Assembly: GCA_946061355.1 (NCBI GenBank)
Contig: CAMGRE010000061.1
Span: forward strand, 1-11,850
From: an uncultured bacterium
GTDB lineage: Bacteria > Bacillota > Clostridia > Lachnospirales > Lachnospiraceae
DNA: 11,850 bases
Direction: 5' to 3'
In this document: in pieces, positions 6,494 to 11,850 of the stretch
Layout of the letters: each line of letters starts with the position of its first letter
Numbering within the stretch: position 1 is the stretch's first letter
Translations under genes and position numbers: made by a program
Notes under the pieces: model-generated
What the model was told of the DNA's origin: nothing
Database searches by the model: none
What the model saw: only the letters and a program-made list of their open reading frames with translations

Positions 6494-7191
6494 TATTTTC
6501 TCTTTCCTCTCTTCAAGGTTCTCAGATATGTTTTCTGCTCATCGCTGACCCGATAGCTCTCGATTGCTTTCTGAATTGCCTTGTTGTGTGTCCATTCATC
6601 CAGCCGCTGCTCTTCTATGTACGGGATCGTCGCATCATACTGTTTTGCAAGCGCCGTGGCAAAGAACCACGCCGTCATCATGTTTACATAATATTCTTCC
6701 GAACGGATTGCGGCTGCCAATCCCAGGTATTCCGACCGGAAAGCATCATCCAGGAAATACCGCATCAGCGCTTCCATTCCGAACCGGATCGTGTATGGCC
6801 TTTTTGATGCCATCCAGATCCGTATCTGTCCGAGCAGTTCCGGCAAATGCTTTTTGAACACTTTGGGCGATACAAGGTCGCACGTTGCCCAGTTGTCCAC
6901 ATATGGCAGAAACGCATTCAGTTTCTCAATACATCTGTCATAATCCCTGATTCCCTCAATCAGGAAACCATGCAGATTGTATTCCTCAAAATAGTCATGC
7001 GGCAGAATTTTCATATATTCTTCTATTCCCGGCAGTTTCGCTGCTTCTTTCGCCAGTTTCCTGAGTTCCGGCGTCCGCACACCAATGATCGTTTCCGGCG
7101 CTACATTCGGAATCAGCTTCCGCTGAAATTCCGCATATTCTTTATCTTCCAGTTCAAACAGTTTTTCCCTTAGTACCTGTACTATTTCCAT
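6493..7191 (-). CDS. AlkD-type DNA alkylation repair glycosylase, 232 residues
   Basis: An all-helical HEAT-repeat-like protein whose blocks match the AlkD family of DNA glycosylases, which remove positively charged alkylated bases such as 7-methylguanine and 3-methyladenine. Visible blocks are IGVRTPELRKLAKE near the start, YVDNWATCDLVSP at mid-length, RPYTIRFGMEALMRYFLDD, and MTAWFFATALAKQYD. From memory, the WxxxD in WATCD, the R in TIRFG and the W in TAWFF fall in the order and roughly the spacing of the Bacillus cereus AlkD active-site residues W109, D113, R148 and W187, so it should be active. Two ATG codons sit side by side. The one at 7189-7191 has GAGG at better distance and is chosen; 7194 is equally possible. 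It overlaps the 3' end of the TetR gene by about 38 bp. Confidence 0.9.
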   Translation of the reverse strand: MEIVQVLREKLFELEDKEYAEFQRKLIPNVAPETIIGVRTPELRKLAKEAAKLPGIEEYMKILPHDYFEEYNLHGFLIEGIRDYDRCIEKLNAFLPYVDNWATCDLVSPKVFKKHLPELLGQIRIWMASKRPYTIRFGMEALMRYFLDDAFRSEYLGLAAAIRSEEYYVNMMTAWFFATALAKQYDATIPYIEEQRLDEWTHNKAIQKAIESYRVSDEQKTYLRTLKRGKRK

Positions 7192-7804
7192 CATACTCCC
7201 TCTTTTTCTCTGTCAGTTTTCTCTGTTCTTCCTCCAATGCGCCCTTCTCCTGTGTATGGCGCATTTTCAAGCCCGCATAAACATCTGAAAGCATCCTGCC
7301 TACAAGTTCATCATCCCATTGAAAATAGGAGGTTGCCAGCATAACAGCAATTCCATGGGCAAAGATCCAATTCTCCCGATGGAACAACGATCCCTTTTCA
7401 TCCGAAAAACCTGTCTGTTCTTCCACTGCCTGCCGCACTGCATCATCATACCCTTCCTCCGCCGTCATTACTTCCATCGGTCTCTCGCACATAAAGAGCA
7501 TGCGAAACAGATTCTTCTCCTCACAGGCAAAATGGATATATGCCATACCGATCGCTTTATAGATCGGATATCCGATCTCCCCGCATATCCGTTCACGGTA
7601 GGAATAAAACATTTCCTTCGCCTTTTCCCGTACGGATTCCTTTACCTCATCCATACTGTTAAAGACAGTAAAGATCGGTCTGGCGGAAGCGCCAAGTTTA
7701 TTTCCCAGGCTCCGCGCCGTCAGCGCATCTTCCCCTTCCTGCCTTACAATCTCAACAGCTGCTGCAACAATTTCCTCTTTTGTAAACTTTGGTTTTGGCG
7801 GCAT
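7154..7804 (-). CDS. TetR-family repressor, first gene of the ten-gene operon, 216 residues
   Basis: Residues 8-54 form the TetR DNA-binding domain: FTKEEIVAAAVEIVRQEG, then DALTARSLGNKLGASARPIF with the turn and recognition helix, then VFNSMDEVKE. The remainder is helical with HRENWIFAHGIAVMLATSYF (about 142-161), resembling the ligand-binding C-terminal domain of the WHG-type TetR subgroup. The C-terminal end is lysine/glutamate-rich and probably forms a short coiled tail. AAGGAAAAGGG precedes the ATG at 7802-7804. A strong promoter with two palindromes lies immediately upstream, so this protein most likely represses its own operon and lets go when it binds an inducer. The inducer is unknown. 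Its 3' end overlaps the AlkD gene, so regulator and repair enzyme are translated from the same message. Confidence 0.88.
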   Translation of the reverse strand: MPPKPKFTKEEIVAAAVEIVRQEGEDALTARSLGNKLGASARPIFTVFNSMDEVKESVREKAKEMFYSYRERICGEIGYPIYKAIGMAYIHFACEEKNLFRMLFMCERPMEVMTAEEGYDDAVRQAVEEQTGFSDEKGSLFHRENWIFAHGIAVMLATSYFQWDDELVGRMLSDVYAGLKMRHTQEKGALEEEQRKLTEKKREYDGNSTGTKGKTV

Positions 7805-7833
7805 TTCCCTTTTCCTTTCTTTTCGATCGCATT

Positions 7834-7857
7834 GTTTTAAAACGCCTGTTTTGAAAC
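7834..7857. promoter_or_regulatory. Paired 10-bp palindromes, probable TetR operator
   Basis: GTTTTAAAAC (7834-7843, a perfect palindrome) and GTTTTGAAAC (7848-7857, one mismatch) are spaced 14 bp apart. They lie just downstream of the -10 box, overlapping the expected start of transcription and the leader of the TetR gene. TetR proteins commonly bind two turns of DNA at such positions and block their own promoter. That this TetR binds them is inferred from position. Confidence 0.65.
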
Positions 7858-7866
7858 GATAGAATC

Positions 7867-7895
7867 ACTATAAACCATCACTATTCCAGTGTCAA
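7867..7895 (-). promoter_or_regulatory. Sigma-A promoter of the ten-gene operon
   Basis: On the minus strand a perfect -35 box TTGACA (7890-7895) is followed after exactly 17 bases by TATAGT (7867-7872), five of six matches to the -10 consensus. The TetR start codon is 63 bp downstream of the -10 box, and the paired palindromes at 7834-7857 lie between them. This is the strongest promoter I can see in the window. Expected transcription begins near 7860. Confidence 0.85.
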
Positions 7896-7934
7896 TTCCT
7901 TTTGCTAATCTTAAGATTTTCTTTCGTTTTTTAT

Positions 7935-7972
7935 GAAAAATCCCACTGTCGTATGCACTACCGACAGTGGGA
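7935..7972 (-). terminator. Intrinsic terminator after the antiporter remnant
   Basis: On the minus strand CCCACTGTCG (7962-7971) pairs perfectly with CGACAGTGGG (7942-7951) around a 10-nt loop. One more A-T pair closes the base, and ATTTTTC follows. It sits nine bases after the TAA of the truncated antiporter and before the promoter of the next operon, separating the two transcription units. Confidence 0.85.
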
Positions 7973-7981
7973 ACAATATTT

Positions 7982-8515
7982 TTATTCACTTTTCCTCTGC
8001 GTCTTTTGGATCTCGCCGGCCAGTTCAAACCCCTTCTTGGCAGCGATCACCGCAATAAATTCATTGATGACGGCAGCCGCGGCGATCGTCCCCTGTACGA
8101 TCTCCACAAGTTGTGTCTGCGTCGCAAGTGTGGCGCAGATGATTCCCGTGAACACGAGCGATACGCCCGAATGCGGGAGCAGCGTCAGACCGAGATATTT
8201 CCTCACGGTATCCGGCATGTGCATAAGCCTTGCCCCGGACATCGCACCAAAGTATTTGCCGAAGGCACGCGCCAGAATATAGATAAACGTATACACCCCT
8301 GCGCCTAGGATCAGATGATAGTTGAGCGGAGCGCCCAGATCAACAATCGCAGCCATCAGTGATATCCCAAGGATCGGGGCAAAATAACCTGAGATCTCTT
8401 CCAGCCTCTCCGGTGTCACGAGATTGGCAAACACCGCCGAAAAGGAAACTCCCATGAGCATATAATTCAGCACGATCCCGGTCAGCAGGAACGTATTGAA
8501 CAGCCAGCCGGTCAT
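7982..8515 (-). pseudogene. C-terminal remnant of a CPA2-type cation:proton antiporter, 177 residues
   Basis: The frame encodes about four or five membrane segments with the C-terminal signature of a Na+/H+ or K+/H+ exchanger of the CPA2 type: GAPLNYHLILGAGVYTFIY, ARAFGKYFGAMSGARL, then KYLGLTLLPHSGVSLVFTG and GTIAAAAVINEFIAVI. Complete members have about 380-420 residues. The first 200 or so, including the helices that bind the cation, are absent. The open frame starts at an ATG overlapping the TetR stop (ATGA), so the remnant could still be translated, but it would lack half the transport core. The likely history is a deletion that joined the regulator gene to the 3' half of the antiporter it controlled. 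A separate small membrane protein derived from the remnant cannot be excluded. A terminator follows directly. Confidence 0.7.
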
Positions 8516-9120
8516 TTTTTCTCTCCTTCCGCAACCCCGTAGAGCATATAATCAAACAACTCCGTAATCGCTTTTTCATGTTTTTTTACTTTTTCGTGCA
8601 AAACAACATTTTGAAAAGCAGGACTGCTGAAATATCCATTCAGCATGGTCTGCATCAGATGAAAATAAGAAAGTGCATCCTCCATCGTGATTCCCTTCCT
8701 CAGGGCAAGCGCATCAAGTGTCTTTTTGCAGATCTCTTCATTCAATCTGTTAAACTCCGCGAGTGCTTCGTTCACTGCATCCGATAAATGCAGCGGAGGG
8801 TTCAATAACGCTTCAAAAATAATATGTGCTTCCCTTGGAAAAGCATGAAAGAAATCCATACGGACAGCCATGTATCGCTTCAGATCAGCTGATCCGCCGT
8901 TTGCACAGATATACTCCGTCAGTTTCTGACAGGAATATTTGAGACACAAAAGATAGAGCTCATCTTTTCCACTGAAATTGTGGTAGACAAGCCCCTTGTT
9001 GATTCCGGCTTTACAGATATTGTTCACTGTCCCGCCGACATAACCGTTCGTTCCGAATTCCGTCATCGCCGATTCCATGATCCTTGCAACGGTACGTTCG
9101 GTCTTTTCATTTTTATTCAT
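8512..9120 (-). CDS. TetR-family transcriptional regulator, 202 residues
   Basis: The N-terminal domain is a standard TetR helix-turn-helix: RIMESAMTEFGTNGYVGGTV, then NNICKAGINKGLVYHNFSGK (about residues 32-51) including the recognition helix and the conserved YxxF turn. The remaining ~150 residues form the helical ligand-binding and dimer domain. A GTG nine bases further upstream is in frame, but the ATG at 9118-9120 is preferred because AGGGA lies about ten bases before it. The upstream gap holds a 22-bp imperfect palindrome at 9142-9163, a likely self-operator. The 3' end overlaps the antiporter remnant by ATGA. The repressor seems intact although its probable target gene is broken. The ligand is unknown. 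Confidence 0.88.
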   Translation of the reverse strand: MNKNEKTERTVARIMESAMTEFGTNGYVGGTVNNICKAGINKGLVYHNFSGKDELYLLCLKYSCQKLTEYICANGGSADLKRYMAVRMDFFHAFPREAHIIFEALLNPPLHLSDAVNEALAEFNRLNEEICKKTLDALALRKGITMEDALSYFHLMQTMLNGYFSSPAFQNVVLHEKVKKHEKAITELFDYMLYGVAEGEKK

Positions 9121-9141
9121 TATGATCACGTCCCTGTAATA

Positions 9142-9163
9142 TTATTAACCAATCAGTCAATAA
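9142..9163. promoter_or_regulatory. Imperfect palindrome, probable TetR operator
   Basis: Read on the plus strand the half-sites are TTATTAAC and GTCAATAA, giving symmetry TTATTnACnnATnnGTnAATAA over 22 bp with 16 matching positions. It lies 22 bp before the start codon of the TetR gene at 8512-9120, the usual place for TetR autoregulation, and resembles the TTGAC-type half-sites of many TetR operators. AT-rich -10-like sequence overlaps it, but I cannot assign a convincing -35/-10 pair. Confidence 0.6.
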
Positions 9164-9191
9164 TATATTGAAGCGTCAATGATCTGTTTCG

Positions 9192-10901
9192 TCAATCACA
9201 GTTCTCTCTCTTCAGTTCCGTCTTATTCTCATACATCCGGCCGTCCGCATCTGCGATCGCTTCATCAATTCTTTCACGCGTAAATTCATCACAAACCGAA
9301 AATCCATGCGCAACCTGCACTTTGAATGAATACCACTGTGCCTGATTTGCCTCGTCGATCAGCTGGCGGAAAATCTCTTTTCCCTTTTGATAATTCTCCT
9401 TCACGTCAACGCCCGTCATCAGGACACAGAATTCGTCCCCTCCCACACGGTAAGCCTTCCCGTAATGTCCAAAGCTGTCCGCAATAATGCTGGCTGCAAT
9501 CTTGATCAGCTCATCTCCGAATTCATGTCCCTGCCGGTCATTCACCGCTTTCAGATTATTGACATCCAGATAGACAATGCCCAATTGGATAAATACTTCT
9601 TCGTTATGTTCGTATTCCGCAAGTTGTTCCAGATACGCCGTTCTGTTACCAAGCCCTGTCAGACCATCAGAATATGCCAGTTTCCTGATCAGGTCATATT
9701 TCAGTCCCTGCTCAATGATTTTGTAAGCTTCGATCTGGCTGCTGAGCGCAAAGAACAGGCACAGCAGCAACATGCCGACCCGGACAAGCCCTGCCCTGTC
9801 CATCCGGTCCATATGCAGAGACCTGAACGACTCAAAGATTCCCAAAAACCACAGAGAAAAGATTCCCAGGATCTGCAGAACACAGCTCAGTATCAGTTTT
9901 TTCTCTTTCTTTAGCTGAATGAGCATCCGGACAACCCATATAAACAAGACCAGATCTGTGAGCATCATTGTGAAGCTAGCACCTTTGAGCATATGATGCA
10001 GATCGCCGATCCCGCTGAATTGGACTGCCACGCACAGCAGGATATATCCTGCATTATAATATCCCAGTATTCTCATACTCTTGTGCTTGAAAATCTGATA
10101 CTCCGAATCCAGATACATCAGGAGCGGCATACTATCGACCACCATGAGCATATTATTGATCAGCTGCAGTATCCTCATATCCCTGACGCAGAACTGTAAT
10201 ACATTCGTCTCTATCAGACTCCATATTCCGGTCAGGAACGCAAATATTCCCACCCAGAGCAGACTGTGATTCTTCCCGGCCCGCCCGTATGTCGGTAGGA
10301 GATCAACCACGATCAGTACAAAGCCTACCAGGATCAGCAGTGCGCTGACCACTATGCCAAACATATTGTCCGCAAAGAGTCCCAGAATAATGTCCGCCTT
10401 ATCACCAATCAGCAGGGAGTCTACCGTAACGGCACTCGTATCATAAACCATAATAATCTGCAGTTCCAGGCACTTTGATGAATCCTCATGAGAAATCGTA
10501 AGAATATTCCAGAGATTGCCGGGTGATCTGTTATAGAATCGGGAATCATATACGGATGTTTCATAGATCATTTCACCGTCTGCCAGCACACGTGTATACA
10601 CATCCTTTGATCGATAAACCAGATCAACATCCGATTCCAGTTCAGGAAGCTGATAATAGATGGACAGAACCCCTGTCTCATCATCCATAAACTCTCCCAG
10701 CCTTCTGACATCCACCGGCTGATTGCCCTCACGGTCCAGCGTCCAGGAAGCGCTGATATCCTCATAGGCTTTCTCCTCGCCCGACTGTGGCTGTCCCTGT
10801 CTGCTCACGCCGATCGCTGCTATGATCGACAGCATCCCCAGAAGTCCGAGTGCGTATAATAAACCGATAATTCTATGTCCTTTATAAGAAGCTTTCCCCA
10901 T
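9192..10901 (-). CDS. Membrane-bound diguanylate cyclase: sensor domain, 7TM region and GGDEF, 569 residues
   Basis: An N-terminal membrane segment (about 10-31) is followed by an extracytoplasmic domain (32-175) rich in beta-strand patterns such as DGEMIYETSVYD. Then come about seven or eight membrane segments (178-390) resembling 7TM-DISM sensors, and a cytoplasmic GGDEF domain (405-565). The active site is intact: SDGLTGLGNR (411-420), YLDVNNLK (444-451) and YRVGGDEF (484-491). It should make cyclic di-GMP from two GTP. The RxxD inhibitory site expected nine residues before GGDEF is absent (GHYG at that place), so product feedback by this site is unlikely. AGAGG lies seven bases before the ATG. 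The gene stands between two regulators; the 96-bp gap upstream (10902-10997) shows no convincing promoter. The ligand sensed outside the cell is unknown. Confidence 0.92.
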   Translation of the reverse strand: MGKASYKGHRIIGLLYALGLLGMLSIIAAIGVSRQGQPQSGEEKAYEDISASWTLDREGNQPVDVRRLGEFMDDETGVLSIYYQLPELESDVDLVYRSKDVYTRVLADGEMIYETSVYDSRFYNRSPGNLWNILTISHEDSSKCLELQIIMVYDTSAVTVDSLLIGDKADIILGLFADNMFGIVVSALLILVGFVLIVVDLLPTYGRAGKNHSLLWVGIFAFLTGIWSLIETNVLQFCVRDMRILQLINNMLMVVDSMPLLMYLDSEYQIFKHKSMRILGYYNAGYILLCVAVQFSGIGDLHHMLKGASFTMMLTDLVLFIWVVRMLIQLKKEKKLILSCVLQILGIFSLWFLGIFESFRSLHMDRMDRAGLVRVGMLLLCLFFALSSQIEAYKIIEQGLKYDLIRKLAYSDGLTGLGNRTAYLEQLAEYEHNEEVFIQLGIVYLDVNNLKAVNDRQGHEFGDELIKIAASIIADSFGHYGKAYRVGGDEFCVLMTGVDVKENYQKGKEIFRQLIDEANQAQWYSFKVQVAHGFSVCDEFTRERIDEAIADADGRMYENKTELKRENCD

Positions 10902-10997
10902 ATGTGACCTCTCTGCTCATAACCCAAAGAACGCTTTGTATCCTGCTCTTTTTTATCTTATCACATTCAACCATAAAGGACTATGAAAATCTGCTTT

Positions 10998-11515
10998 TCA
11001 TTTCTCTCTTTTATTACAACTAAACATCTTATAGAACAGTCTGACATGTGCCTCTAACTCCCGCTTGCACTTTTCCTCTTTTTCCGGATGTCTGTCACAC
11101 TCTCCCAGCCAGACAAAAATCGGCGCATCATACATCATTGCAAGAGTACCCGGATCCGTCTGCTCCAGAACCCCCGCTGAGATCATTCCGGCAAACAGTC
11201 TCTTATGATACTGATATATCTTATCAACATACATTTGGGAATACAATACCGACATTTCCGGTGAACGGAACTGTTCGATCGTCATCATTCTCCTGAAACG
11301 GCTGACATATTCATCATGCAGAGAATAGTCGATCAGCGTCCTCACTTTTTCAACCAGATAATCAGCCGTGAATTCTTCAAACACCATGGCATCCTGCTGC
11401 GAATTTTGAAAATGAATGGAAATGGTATCCGCAAATGATCCATACCGACTGCATCATATCCTCTTTGCGAAAACAATCGTAGTGATTCCAAAAGAATTCT
11501 GTGCTTTGTATCCAT
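10998..11515 (-). pseudogene. TetR-family regulator broken by internal deletion in the DNA-binding domain
   Basis: From the ATG at 11513-11515, preceded by AGGAG at good distance, the first frame reads MDTKHRILLESLRLFSQRGY and DAVGMDHL, an unmistakable first helix of a TetR DNA-binding domain. The expected turn, recognition helix and YxHFxSK block are missing. After roughly residue 28 the matching frame shifts and continues as ADTISIHFQNSQQDAMVFEEFTADY... through RFRRMMTIEQFRSPEM to a stop at 10998, a typical TetR C-terminal domain. The sequence therefore lost about 40 codons plus a frame-changing number of bases. An in-frame ATG near 11387 could restart the C-terminal part (129 residues) but that product could not bind DNA. 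The intact ancestor probably regulated the FMN-binding gene 20 bp upstream. Confidence 0.8.
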
Positions 11516-11535
11516 GTCCGCTCCTTTTATTCTGT

Positions 11536-11850
11536 TTATCTTACTCCCTGTGCCAGTGCCTTTCTCACTGCAGCCCGTATGGTTTTACTTGATAACGTAG
11601 CGCCTGACACAGCATCCACTTCACTCGTATTCTGACCGATCATTTCAGGAATCATTGCTTCTGCCGTTTCTCCCTTTCCGTTTACATGACGGATTAACTG
11701 AATATCCTGAATCATATGGTCTTTCACTTCCACCTTCACAGTCACCTTCACAAGCTCCGTTTCCTCTACTCCTTCATAGATTCCGTCTGCCACATCTGTA
11801 AGATCAACTGTCGCCACCTCATCCAGCCTCTTGTACGTCTGACTGATCCA
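11536..11850 (-). CDS. FMN-binding domain protein, C-terminal 104 residues, cut by window edge
   Basis: The open frame continues past the right edge (WISQTYKRLDE precedes the visible domain) and stops with TAA at 11536-11538. The domain reads DLTDVADGIYEGVEE, VTVKVEVKDHMIQDIQL, then VDAVSGATLSSKTIRAAVRKAL. This is the FMN-binding domain with the DxxSGAT motif, in which ApbE (flavin transferase) attaches FMN covalently to the threonine. Such proteins usually sit on the outer face of the membrane, carry an N-terminal membrane anchor and take part in extracytoplasmic electron transfer; the anchor would lie outside the window. An internal GTG at 11817 is not the real start, since the frame is open upstream. 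It lies 20 bp before the broken TetR gene and was probably co-transcribed with it. Confidence 0.88.
   Translation of the reverse strand, partial: WISQTYKRLDEVATVDLTDVADGIYEGVEETELVKVTVKVEVKDHMIQDIQLIRHVNGKGETAEAMIPEMIGQNTSEVDAVSGATLSSKTIRAAVRKALAQGVR

Noticed and set aside
7837..8028. 63-residue minus-strand open frame
   Set aside because: It runs through the terminator and the promoter, has no ribosome binding site, and has composition unlike its neighbours.
10983..11001. Hairpin ATGAAAA/TTTTCAT at the end of the broken TetR gene
   Set aside because: The stem is only seven AT-rich pairs and no U-tract follows on the minus strand, so it is not a convincing terminator.

Overview
The window looks like chromosomal DNA from a low-to-mid-GC Gram-positive anaerobe, most likely a Clostridia/Lachnospiraceae-type gut Firmicute. 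This rests on the gene families (chromosomal TraX homologue, QueG-like Fe-S protein, 7TM-GGDEF cyclase, FMN-binding domain protein), the strong AGGAGG-type ribosome binding sites and the clostridial-style promoter. It is an inference; no species can be named from sequence alone. Every gene I can support is on the minus strand, so transcription runs from high to low coordinates. The plus-strand open frames are shadows of these genes.

Right end (about 9.1-11.85 kb): the 3' end of a flavinylated FMN-binding domain gene (cut by the window edge) is followed by a TetR regulator broken by an internal deletion that removed most of its DNA-binding domain. Next comes a 7TM diguanylate cyclase with an intact GGDEF site.

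Middle (7.9-9.2 kb): a complete TetR regulator with an upstream palindromic operator is joined by an ATGA overlap to a short open frame. That frame is only the C-terminal part of a CPA2-type cation:proton antiporter. A clear intrinsic terminator closes this unit.

Core (1.48-7.9 kb): a textbook sigma-A promoter (TTGACA, 17 nt, TATAGT) with two 10-bp operator-like palindromes just downstream drives a tightly packed ten-gene operon. The order is TetR regulator, AlkD-type DNA glycosylase, CPBP intramembrane protease, Asp/Glu racemase, TraX-family membrane protein, P-loop kinase, QueG-like double [4Fe-4S] protein, CxxCxxC flavoprotein, second flavodoxin-fold oxidoreductase and a small three-helix membrane protein. 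Most junctions overlap or abut, so the proteins are made from one message, probably derepressed when the TetR protein binds its ligand. AlkD, the Fe-S protein and the two flavoproteins suggest a response to reactive or electrophilic compounds, but that is inference.

Left end (1-1.44 kb): a GNAT acetyltransferase truncated near its middle runs into a 46-residue hydrophobic small ORF. Beyond it is a gene-poor stretch with an unusual five-unit tandem array (period 75-76 bp). Each unit carries the inverted pair TTACATATAA/TTATATGTAA with starts 30 nt apart. Next are a possible 40-residue basic peptide gene and the start of an NTF2-like protein that leaves the window. The array is the most unusual sequence structure here. 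Three decayed genes (GNAT, antiporter, TetR) show that the region has been losing genes by deletion.
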